Shown piece by piece: positions 1-7,713 of a stretch of 22,154 nucleotides of DNA. The notes below the pieces were generated by a model. It did no database searches and was not told where the DNA came from. It was given only the letters and a program-made list of their open reading frames with translations. The position numbers were made by a program, and so were the translations under genes. Positions within the stretch are counted from its first letter, which is position 1. Every line of letters starts with the position of its first letter. This stretch comes from JAHWKS01 sp964458385 (GTDB lineage Bacteria; Planctomycetota; Planctomycetia; Pirellulales; Pirellulaceae). Location: assembly GCA_964458385.1 (NCBI GenBank), contig CAYWIS010000088.1:1-22154 (forward strand), given 5' to 3'.

Positions 1-14
1 GTTATTTGACTGGG

Positions 15-41
15 AGTATCGGTTGTTCGTAAACCGATACT
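15..41. repeat. perfect 10-bp inverted repeat (stem-loop)
   Basis: Arms AGTATCGGTT (15-24) and AACCGATACT (32-41) are exact reverse complements around a 7-base loop. The 3' arm is followed by a mixed sequence ending in CTTT rather than a clean T-run, so this is at best a weak intrinsic terminator for a gene to the left of the window; an operator or structured leader is also possible. The rest of 1-201 shows no convincing gene. Confidence 0.5.
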
Positions 42-201
42 ACTAACTTTCCGGGGAGCAACGAAAATGGCGCCGAATTGCCCGCTTACCAGAAGCGTGA
101 AATACTTCACGTAGAGCGTCAATCGCCCGTTGTTTGTTTCGCGACTTCTGCGCACACGATCGTGCAGCGGTCGCTGCGCCATCTCGCTCGTTCTGTTGTT
201 A

Positions 202-900
202 ATGGCTCGCGCGCGTCTGATCGTCCTTTACGAAGACAATCACCTGCTGGCCGTGAATAAGCCGGCAGGATTGGCGACGATGGGCGTATCGGAGGATCAA
301 TCCAGTCTGTTCGTACAGGCTAAGGATTATCTCAAACAGAAATACGCTAAGCCTGGCAACGTCTATTTGGGGGTGGTTAGTCGACTCGACGCCCAAGTAA
401 CCGGCGTGACGCTTTTTGCACGTACGTCAAAGGCGGCTGCTCGCTTGACCGAACAGTTTCGCACGCGCGCCGTTGAAAAGGTCTACTGGGCTATTGTCGA
501 GGGCTGCCTGAACCCGCCGGCAGGTGAATGCGTGGACTGGATCGCGAAGAATGAGCGGCGTCGGCGAATGGAAGTCGTCGCGCAAAACAACCCGAAAGCG
601 CAAGAGGCCCGCCTGACGTATCGCACGCTGGCGACTGCTCGCGATGTCAGTTTACTAAAAGTGCGTTTAGAAACCGGGCGCAAACACCAGATTCGCCTGC
701 AACTGTCCAATCTCGGACACCCTATTCTGGGCGACGCGAAGTATGACGCCCAGATACCCTTTGCGCCGGGCATTGCACTGCACGCCCGAAGTCTTGAACT
801 AATTCATCCTGTGCGCAAAACACCTCTTCGAATCATCGCGCCGTTTCCCCGAACTTGGTATCACCGCGGTTTCGACGATCTCCTCCACGATGAATCGTAA
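202..900 (+). CDS. RluA-family RNA pseudouridine synthase
   Basis: Predicted to isomerise specific uridines to pseudouridine in rRNA or tRNA in the cytoplasm. The 232-residue product opens with the family's first strand and NKPAG turn (LYEDNHLLAVNKPAG, residues 9-23). It has the catalytic segment SRLDAQVTGV with Asp63 as the expected nucleophile, and ends with the conserved block GRKHQIRLQL...GHPILGD. The usual HRLDxxTSG motif is relaxed here to SRLDAQVTG, but the Arg-Leu-Asp core is intact. An N-terminal S4 domain is absent, as in the shorter RluA-like enzymes. The ATG at 202 is chosen because the family homology begins right after it; an in-frame TTG at 130 would add 24 residues that look unrelated. 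No clear Shine-Dalgarno sequence is visible. It is convergent with ftsK, 116 bases away. The exact target (rluA, rluC, rluD or other) cannot be assigned from sequence alone. Confidence 0.9.
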   Translation: MARARLIVLYEDNHLLAVNKPAGLATMGVSEDQSSLFVQAKDYLKQKYAKPGNVYLGVVSRLDAQVTGVTLFARTSKAAARLTEQFRTRAVEKVYWAIVEGCLNPPAGECVDWIAKNERRRRMEVVAQNNPKAQEARLTYRTLATARDVSLLKVRLETGRKHQIRLQLSNLGHPILGDAKYDAQIPFAPGIALHARSLELIHPVRKTPLRIIAPFPRTWYHRGFDDLLHDES

Positions 901-955
901 CTGGCGGCGTTCGAGGTCGCGGAAAAGACTTTCACAATGCAACATTGCTTGGCTC

Positions 956-977
956 GTGCGTCGGCGCCGAAGCGCAC
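956..977. terminator. possible bidirectional hairpin between convergent genes
   Basis: Arms GTGCG (956-960) and CGCAC (973-977) flank a loop that itself holds the palindrome CGGCGCCG. It lies in the 116-base gap between the converging pseudouridine synthase and ftsK, where a shared terminator would be expected. There is no flanking T-run on either strand, so intrinsic termination is only a guess. Confidence 0.25.
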
Positions 978-1016
978 CGAACGTCGGGCTGCTTCCCAAG
1001 TACCGACAATCGGGCG

Positions 1017-3698
1017 TCAATCTTCGGCGGATTCCTCAGCCCAAACCTCGGCTTCATCGTCTTCGCCCTCCTCATCCCAAACTTCTTCGTCCAGCTCCTC
1101 ATCCACTTCGTTGGAAAGGCCATCGTCCAGTACTTCCAAACGAGGAGGAATGATCTTTTTCGACCGAGTTGGGGCGTTATCTTGCTTGCGATGCCCTCGC
1201 ATGCGTTCCCATTCTTCCAGGCTGATGAGCACCTCGCGCGCCTTGGAACCGTGATACGGCCCAACAATATTGTCCTCCGCCATAAAATCAATAAGACGCG
1301 CTGCCCGTCCGTAACCAATTCCTAACGCCCGTTGTAGGAGCGAGACACTGCCACGTCCCTCGCGCACCACAATATCCACTGCGGCTTCGTAGAGTTCATC
1401 CTTCTCCGATAGCAACGCAGCCGCCGAAGTTTCCTCGCCATCGTTCAGCTTGATGTTGACCAACTCTTTGACGAAGCGTTGCTCACCGGTGCTCACAAAG
1501 TCAACGACAGCGTTGATTTCTTCATCCGTCAGATATGTACCTTGACCGCGAAGGATCGTGCTCGTTCCTGGCCATAGGAACAACATATCGCCGTTGCCTA
1601 GTAACTTTTCAGCGCCCATTTCATCCAGCACGACGCGGCTATCGGTACGGCTAGCAACCTGGAAGCAGATGCGGGCAGGCAAGTTCGACTTGATCAACCC
1701 GGTGATCACGTCGACCGTGGGCTTTTGGGTCGCAAGAATCAGATGGATCCCCACGGCCCGGCTCTTCTGGGCCAGGCGAATGATATGTTGCTCTACCTCC
1801 TTACCGGCCTGCATCATGAGGTCCGCAATCTCATCGGCCACAATCACGATGAACGGCAATTGCGTGGGAATATTCTGTTTCTGCTCCTCATCCTCCGGCT
1901 GCAATCGCTCATACAATTCCTCCTCGCCAAGTTGGTTGTATGAGCAGATATGCCTTACGCCTGCCTTGGCGAGCAGAGCGTAACGTTCTTCCATTTTGTC
2001 AACGGCCCAAGCCAATATTGCTTCGGCCTTCTTCATGTCGGTCACCACGGGGTGCATCAAGTGCGGCAACGTGGCGTACCCGGAAAGCTCGACCATCTTG
2101 GGGTCAATCATCAACATCCGTACTTCGTCGGGCCCCTTGGTCATCAGGATCGAGCTGATGATCGCATTCAAGCACACGCTCTTGCCCGTACCTGTACGGC
2201 CAGCAATAAGCAAGTGCGGTAGCGTTGAAAGATCGGTTACCAGCGGATTGCCAGCTACGTCTTTGCCAAGGAAAAGCGGAATCCGCATCTTCTGGGCTTT
2301 CGCGCCCGCCTCTTCCATCACTTCACGAAGACGTACGACCTGGCGTTTCTCGTTCGGCACTTCGATACCGACCGTGTTCTTCCCAGGAATTGGCGCTACG
2401 ATGCGCACACTGGGTACTCGCAGTGCGATCGCCAAGTCATCGGCGAGGCCAGTAATCTTCGATAATCTCAGGCCGGCCTCGAGTTCAATTTCGTACTGGG
2501 CAATCACGGGGCCGGTTTCAATTTCGACCACCTTGACATTGAAGCCGAAGCTAGCGAACGTCTCTTCCAGGATTCGTGCCTTGCGGAGGACTTCCTGCTC
2601 CTGGTCTTCGTAAGAAAAATCGTCGCCTTCAATCAGTAAGTTGATATCAGGCAGACGGTACTCACTTGCCTCGGCCGCCTGGCTGCCCTCATCCAATTGT
2701 TCGCGCACCTCGTCACGTTCTGCATTGTCGAGTTTGTGCGGCTTTCGAACCTTGAGAGGTGGGTCAACACGTGTGGTAACGACCGGGTCTTCCTGAGGCG
2801 ACTCTTTCTTGCGTCCTGCCTTGGGCTTGGTCTTCACGACGGGAGTGGTTGTCTCGTCGTCGTTTGACGTCCAAGAATCATCACCAGCTTCCAAAGGCGA
2901 CGTATCGCCACCATCGATGTTTTGTGTTTTTGCCGTCGTTCGCTCCTTGGTCACCTTGACCTTGGTGCGGACAGGGATCTCGCGTCCCGTATCATTCTCG
3001 GGCGACGCCGTCGTATTCGTTGTGGATGTGTCCGAATCGTCTGTCGCAGCGTCGTTGCGGTCGGCGAGAATTGTGCGACTACCGACTGCGAAAGTTCGCA
3101 TGGCGGACAGACTTCCTACACGAAGACATCGACCTGCCATCCAGGCGGCCCAACGCAGAAGTACGTCATCGGTGCACAAGAGCGCACCCGCAAAGGTCAT
3201 ACTGAAGGTGAGAATGAGAACTCCGGCCATTGCAAAATGCGCTCGGACGGTTGCAGCGCTCAGTTCGCCAAGATAACCGCCAGCGCCAATGACAGGACCA
3301 GGCGTAGCCGTGGGAAAAAATGTGGTAGAAATCGTAGTGACCGCAATTAGCGTCAACGTCCACCCGACCAGGCGCGAACGGGGGCAATCCATGACATAGC
3401 CACGAAACAGCAACAAGTCGAGGATTGCAAGCGAAAACACCAAGTAGTATGCGCCCAACCCTAAAAGGGTAAACAGCACATCAGCGACAAGCGCTCCCCA
3501 TGGGCCGCACAAGTTGGTTGGCGTTTCGTTCTGGGGATAAACCAGCACATCGGGCTGGTAGAGCCGATCCAGAGGAGAAATAAACCGGGGCAGTCGATCA
3601 GCCGGATCGTAAGTCGCTAGCGCAACAGCCAGGAAGGCGACCAATGCCAACAGGCCGAGAGCGAACAAAGGGCGGGTAAGGCGACGCGGTGCAAACAT
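1017..3698 (-). CDS. ftsK: FtsK/SpoIIIE-family DNA translocase
   Basis: A septum-anchored, ATP-driven DNA pump that clears chromosome ends from the closing septum and usually activates XerCD recombination at dif. Counting from the TTG at 3701 (894 residues), hydrophobic segments lie near residues 10-30, 68-100, 111-130 and 155-177. A charged, low-complexity linker (about 205-345) leads to the alpha/beta motor. Walker A reads AGRTGTGKS (500-508) with Lys507, and Walker B FIVIVADEIADLMM (617-630) with Asp623/Glu624. ATQKP (657-661) and the FQVASRTDSRVVLD stretch are typical of the family. A winged-helix gamma domain (about 764-830, with IGYGRAARLIDFM) should read polar chromosomal motifs. The protein ends in a strongly acidic tail (about 865-894). 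I prefer the ATG at 3698 over the TTG just before it; no Shine-Dalgarno sequence is seen. Divergent from the next gene. Confidence 0.95.
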   Translation of the reverse strand: MFAPRRLTRPLFALGLLALVAFLAVALATYDPADRLPRFISPLDRLYQPDVLVYPQNETPTNLCGPWGALVADVLFTLLGLGAYYLVFSLAILDLLLFRGYVMDCPRSRLVGWTLTLIAVTTISTTFFPTATPGPVIGAGGYLGELSAATVRAHFAMAGVLILTFSMTFAGALLCTDDVLLRWAAWMAGRCLRVGSLSAMRTFAVGSRTILADRNDAATDDSDTSTTNTTASPENDTGREIPVRTKVKVTKERTTAKTQNIDGGDTSPLEAGDDSWTSNDDETTTPVVKTKPKAGRKKESPQEDPVVTTRVDPPLKVRKPHKLDNAERDEVREQLDEGSQAAEASEYRLPDINLLIEGDDFSYEDQEQEVLRKARILEETFASFGFNVKVVEIETGPVIAQYEIELEAGLRLSKITGLADDLAIALRVPSVRIVAPIPGKNTVGIEVPNEKRQVVRLREVMEEAGAKAQKMRIPLFLGKDVAGNPLVTDLSTLPHLLIAGRTGTGKSVCLNAIISSILMTKGPDEVRMLMIDPKMVELSGYATLPHLMHPVVTDMKKAEAILAWAVDKMEERYALLAKAGVRHICSYNQLGEEELYERLQPEDEEQKQNIPTQLPFIVIVADEIADLMMQAGKEVEQHIIRLAQKSRAVGIHLILATQKPTVDVITGLIKSNLPARICFQVASRTDSRVVLDEMGAEKLLGNGDMLFLWPGTSTILRGQGTYLTDEEINAVVDFVSTGEQRFVKELVNIKLNDGEETSAAALLSEKDELYEAAVDIVVREGRGSVSLLQRALGIGYGRAARLIDFMAEDNIVGPYHGSKAREVLISLEEWERMRGHRKQDNAPTRSKKIIPPRLEVLDDGLSNEVDEELDEEVWDEEGEDDEAEVWAEESAED

Positions 3699-3992
3699 CA
3701 ACGCGCTTTGCGTGCGGGGCGCGACGGAATCTCCGCCGCCAGCAATCCTGGGCGCGTCCTTGCCCGACGACTCTCCTTAGTTCGTGACTAATCCATCGGC
3801 GCAAAGCTGGGGGCCACCACACTCTGGCGTGCGACGCCGGCGCGGTTTCGCTGGCGTGCAGAAAAAGAATCTTCCGTTTCACCGCGCCAATTGTGCGAAC
3901 TGCGGCGAAAGCCGGTCGTCGCCATCTACCAATTTAGCGCATCGTTTGTCAGGAGGTGGCCCAACGCGTGACAAATGTCCCCAAAAATCGAA

Positions 3993-4016
3993 GGCCGCTG
4001 ACCGGTCCTAGCGGCC
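3993..4016. repeat. inverted repeat, 7-bp arms
   Basis: GGCCGCT (3993-3999) pairs with AGCGGCC (4010-4016) around a 10-base loop that contains the palindrome ACCGGT. It lies about 120 bases upstream of the secreted heme-protein start and ten bases before a second, stronger inverted repeat. Confidence 0.45.
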
Positions 4017-4025
4017 GTAGCAATT

Positions 4026-4048
4026 GCAAGGTCTTAGCAAGACCTTGC
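4026..4048. repeat. perfect 10-bp inverted repeat with 3-base loop
   Basis: GCAAGGTCTT (4026-4035) and AAGACCTTGC (4039-4048) are exact reverse complements around the loop AGC, a very tight hairpin in RNA or a dyad operator in DNA. No T-run follows on either strand, which argues against a simple intrinsic terminator. It lies 90 bases upstream of the 4138 start, within reach of that gene's promoter or 5' leader. Confidence 0.55.
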
Positions 4049-4137
4049 GGCGTAGACTTAGCCATGTAAGATCAAACTAGTTATTTCCCGGCAATCCCGA
4101 TCTACATAGCCAGCCCTTCTCGATAACGCCCCTCAAA

Positions 4138-7100
4138 ATGAAAAAGATTCTTCTCGTCGGCGGAGTCGTATTCACGTTTTTCATGGGAGCCCCCACATAC
4201 GCCGAGGATCCCTTTGCGGCGGGAGTTCGCACCACCGATCCATTAACTCCCGAAGCGGAACAACAGTCTTTTTCGCTTCCACCGGGATTTGAGATTCAAC
4301 TGGTTGCAAGCGAGCCAGAAATTCAGAAGCCAATCAATATGGCCTTCGACGCACGCGGTCGGTTGTGGATCACAGATACGGTCGAATATCCATACCCAGC
4401 GCCCCCAGACCGTAAGGGGCGCGACACGATTAAGATCCTCGAAGATACCAACGGGGATGGTCGGGCCGACCGTGTGGTTACCTTCGCCGATGGGTTGAAT
4501 ATTCCTATCGGATTGTACCCCTATAAAAACGGCGTAATTGCGTACAGCATACCCAACATTTACTTCTTTGAAGATGTTGACGGCGACGATCGGGCTGATC
4601 GGCAAACGAAACTCTTTGGCCCGTTCGATTACTCGCGTGATACGCATGGAATGCAAAATGCCTTCCGCCGCGGGTTGGACGGCTGGCTGTATGCATGTCA
4701 CGGTTTCAACAATCAATCGTCCGTCCAAGGCGCCGACGGACATGTGGTAACCATGCATTCGGGCAACACCTACCGAATGCGTTTAGACGGTTCGCGGCTT
4801 GAGCACTTCACTTGGGGGCAAGTGAATCCTTTCGGGATGGCGCAGGATCCTCTAGGGAACCTGTTTACGGCTGACTGCCATAGCAAGCCGATTTACCTAC
4901 TCATTCGTGATGGTTACTACCCCAGTTTTGGCAAACCGCATGACGGGCTAGGTTTTGTCCCGCCGATAATGCATCACCTGCACGGCTCCACAGCCATTGC
5001 GGGCGTCGTGTATTACGACGACGATCACTTTCCCGCCGAATATCGCGGCAATCTATTCAGCGGCAATGTGATGACCAGCCGCGTCAACCGAAATTCGCTT
5101 ATCTTTCACGGCTCAACGATCACGGCGCATGAAGTACCGGATTTTATTCGCACGACAGACCCCTGGTTTCGCCCAGTTGATATTCAGTTGGCTCCTGACG
5201 GCTCACTCTACGTGGCCGACTTTTACAATCGGATCATTGGCCATTACGAAGTGCCATTGGATCACCCCGGGCGCGATCGCCATCGGGGACGCATTTGGCG
5301 CGTGGTCTATCGTGGGGAAAATGGCGCTTCGAGCCCTCGCGATAAGGTCGATCTGGCCCGCGCTGATACCGAAACGTTGATTGCCGAATTGGGATCGCCC
5401 AACCTAACGCAACGGATGCGCGCCACCGATGAAGTCACCGATCGCATTGGCCCTCCGGCGATTCCGGCCTTAAGAGCCGCGTTTTTAACTTCGGATAATG
5501 CGAAGTTACGCGCCCATGCGCTGGGGGCATTGTTCCGACTCAACGCATGCGACACCGAGTTACTTGAGAAAGCAGCCGCTGACGCCGACCGTACGGTGCG
5601 TATCCATTCGATGAAGATCCTTGCGGAAACTGGCGAATGGACTGATTCGCATCGTCGGTTTGCGATCGCGGGCCTCCGTGATTCCGATGCGTTCGTACAA
5701 CGTGCGGCGGCCGACGCGCTTGGTCAACATCCGCACGCCGCCCATATCCAGCCGCTTCTGGAGTTGTTGGATAGAACGCCCGAGAACGATGTACTATTGC
5801 GGCACACGGCTCGAATTGCTCTCCGCAACCAATTCCGCAATGGACAACTGATTTCGGAGTTGGCAAAGCTCGATTTGACCGACCAGCAACGACGGCGCGT
5901 GGCGGAAGTTCTAATTGCGGCGCCTTCAGCGGAATCCGCCGCCTTCTTGTTAAATTACCTTGAGCGTTACACCGTCGACGCAGGTGAAGCTCAAACATTT
6001 CTGGAACATATCGCCCGCCATCTGTCGGACGATCAAGTTAGCGCCGCTATTTCTTTTGCACGTAAGTATGCCGCCGGCGATGTTTATCGGCAGCAGGAAC
6101 TGCTGCGATCGATTCGGCATGGGCTTGCCCAGCGGGGAATCACCGCTCCAGAGACTCTCCGCCGCTGGGCGTTGGAGCTCGCCGCAGAACTTCTCGACCT
6201 GAAGCCTCGCGACGAGGCCGCGTGGACGAATACGCCAGTGGCGGGCGCCAGCCGACACGGAAACCCTTGGGTCGTGCAACAGCGTAGCTCCGCTGATGGC
6301 GACACGCGCTCGCGGTTCTTGTGCAGCTTGCCACGTGGTGAACAACTGACCGGTTCATTACGGTCGCCCGAGTTTGTAATTCCGCAGAAACTTGCGTTCT
6401 ATTGTGCAGGCCATATCGGTCCTCCGGGACAACCGGTCGTGGTGAAGAACTTCGTTCGTCTGCGGGATGCGGAAACAAGTGAAATTCTCGTTGAATCGCG
6501 TCCGCCAAGTGATGATACCGCCCAGCGAATCGAGTGGGATCTTGCCTCTCACGCTGGACGTCGCGGTTACCTGGAAATCGTCGACGGCGATGACCGCAAC
6601 GGTTTTGCATGGCTCGCAGTTGGGCGTTTCCACCCTGAAGTGGTCTCGATTCCTACCTCGGATCCTTCGGAGCAGGAGCAACGATGCCAAATTGCAGCGC
6701 AACTAGCAACCGAGTTAAACCTGAATGAATTGGTCGAGCGGTTGATAGCCCTCTTAAGCGACGCGCGGTTGGAGCCGGCAAGCCAATCGGTTCTTGCGAA
6801 AGCGGTATTGGTCCTACGGCCCGATCCGATCCTTTTAGCCATTGCCCCCGTGCTGGATGAGCCGGGCGTTTCAATGGTGCTCCGGCAACGTGTTCTTCAA
6901 GCCATCGAACGCAATGACCCAAGTGAGCGCGAAGCCGTGCTTATTGATGCGTTTCAGCAGTCGCCACAGCGTCTTCAGGCGGCGCTCGCCCTTGGACTAT
7001 CTTCGACGGCAGAGGGTTCTATAGCATTGGTAAGCCTCGCTGAACGTGGAATTGCGGCTCCTCGTCTGCTGACCTTCGCCGGCGCAGAATCGCGGATGGC

Positions 7101-7647
7101 GAATTTCAACATTGAGGGACTGCAAGAGCGGATCAAGCGGCTTACCGAGTCGTTACCGCCAGCGAACGAGACGTTACGGCAGTTGATTGAGCAACGCAAG
7201 CAAAGGCATCTAGCGGCAAATCCATCGCCTGAACGCGGTGCTGCGGTGTTCGAGAAGCATTGTGCCGTTTGCCATCAACTTAGTGGTAAAGGCGCGCTGA
7301 TCGGCCCGCAGTTGGATGGTATTGGTAATCGTGGGTTGGAGCGTCTGCTCGAGGATGTTCTTGCACCGAATCAGAATGTAGACGTTGCGTTTCGCGTAAG
7401 TTCCTTTGTAATGGCCGATGGACGAGTGTTATCTGGGCTTATGCGACGTGAAGAAGGCAAGGTGCTTATTGTCGTTGATAGCCAGGGGAAGGAATTCAAG
7501 CTCGCCAAAGACGATATTGAGGAGCAGCGCAGTACGAACCTTTCGCTTATGCCAGAAAACGTTGCTGAGATCGTGCCGGAGGAAGATTTCCACCACCTCA
7601 TCAGCTACTTGCTCCAGCAGCGCGGCGAGCCTGCGCCAACGCCCTAG
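4138..7647 (+). CDS. secreted PVC-type membrane-bound dehydrogenase/cytochrome c protein with HEAT-like repeats
   Basis: A 1169-residue exported protein of the planctomycete/verrucomicrobial type. Residues 1-22 form a signal peptide (cleavage near TYA|E). Residues 45-390 form the membrane-bound-dehydrogenase-type beta-propeller, starting LPPGFEIQLVASEPEI. Two acidic, calcium-loop-like motifs, DTNGDGRAD (103-111) and DVDGDDRAD (147-154), lie in it. Residues about 405-690 are helical HEAT-like repeats. Residues about 705-835 look like an all-beta sandwich insertion, and 845-1000 is again helical. The C-terminal heme domain has CAVCH (Cys1042, Cys1045, His1046) and a likely distal ligand Met1138 in SLMPE. 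The role is inferred to be periplasmic electron transfer coupled to oxidation of an unknown, possibly carbohydrate, substrate. The ATG at 4138 gives the signal peptide directly; no Shine-Dalgarno sequence is visible. It is convergent with flgL, 66 bases away. Substrate unknown. Confidence 0.9.
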   Translation: MKKILLVGGVVFTFFMGAPTYAEDPFAAGVRTTDPLTPEAEQQSFSLPPGFEIQLVASEPEIQKPINMAFDARGRLWITDTVEYPYPAPPDRKGRDTIKILEDTNGDGRADRVVTFADGLNIPIGLYPYKNGVIAYSIPNIYFFEDVDGDDRADRQTKLFGPFDYSRDTHGMQNAFRRGLDGWLYACHGFNNQSSVQGADGHVVTMHSGNTYRMRLDGSRLEHFTWGQVNPFGMAQDPLGNLFTADCHSKPIYLLIRDGYYPSFGKPHDGLGFVPPIMHHLHGSTAIAGVVYYDDDHFPAEYRGNLFSGNVMTSRVNRNSLIFHGSTITAHEVPDFIRTTDPWFRPVDIQLAPDGSLYVADFYNRIIGHYEVPLDHPGRDRHRGRIWRVVYRGENGASSPRDKVDLARADTETLIAELGSPNLTQRMRATDEVTDRIGPPAIPALRAAFLTSDNAKLRAHALGALFRLNACDTELLEKAAADADRTVRIHSMKILAETGEWTDSHRRFAIAGLRDSDAFVQRAAADALGQHPHAAHIQPLLELLDRTPENDVLLRHTARIALRNQFRNGQLISELAKLDLTDQQRRRVAEVLIAAPSAESAAFLLNYLERYTVDAGEAQTFLEHIARHLSDDQVSAAISFARKYAAGDVYRQQELLRSIRHGLAQRGITAPETLRRWALELAAELLDLKPRDEAAWTNTPVAGASRHGNPWVVQQRSSADGDTRSRFLCSLPRGEQLTGSLRSPEFVIPQKLAFYCAGHIGPPGQPVVVKNFVRLRDAETSEILVESRPPSDDTAQRIEWDLASHAGRRGYLEIVDGDDRNGFAWLAVGRFHPEVVSIPTSDPSEQEQRCQIAAQLATELNLNELVERLIALLSDARLEPASQSVLAKAVLVLRPDPILLAIAPVLDEPGVSMVLRQRVLQAIERNDPSEREAVLIDAFQQSPQRLQAALALGLSSTAEGSIALVSLAERGIAAPRLLTFAGAESRMANFNIEGLQERIKRLTESLPPANETLRQLIEQRKQRHLAANPSPERGAAVFEKHCAVCHQLSGKGALIGPQLDGIGNRGLERLLEDVLAPNQNVDVAFRVSSFVMADGRVLSGLMRREEGKVLIVVDSQGKEFKLAKDDIEEQRSTNLSLMPENVAEIVPEEDFHHLISYLLQQRGEPAPTP

Positions 7648-7713
7648 AATGCGAGATCAGGACTTGCGAAGACGGCCCTTCAGATGACGTGCCGAACCGC
7701 GTCGATTCTAGCG

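Larger units (their letters stand above)
3699..4137. other. divergent intergenic region, ftsK / secreted heme protein
   Basis: About 440 bases between two divergent genes, so it must hold both promoters. I could not pick out confident -35/-10 boxes for either. The only clear structure is the pair of inverted repeats at 3993-4048, listed separately. Short open frames here have arginine-rich, low-complexity translations with no motif, and I do not call them genes. Confidence 0.6.

Noticed and set aside
78..260. A 60-codon frame overlapping the start of the pseudouridine synthase
   Set aside because: No motif; it overlaps a well-supported gene in another frame.
1996..2613. A 205-codon frame antisense to ftsK
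   Set aside because: It lies wholly opposite the conserved motor domain of ftsK, and its Ser/Thr/Arg-rich translation is what the reverse of a coding strand gives.
3784..4011. A 75-codon plus-strand frame in the ftsK / heme-protein spacer
   Set aside because: Low-complexity Arg/Ser/Pro composition, no ribosome binding site and no recognisable motif; it also overlaps the inverted repeats.
7648..7713. A shared terminator between the converging heme-protein and flgL genes
   Set aside because: Expected by layout, but I found only a 4-bp GACG/CGTC dyad and no T-run.
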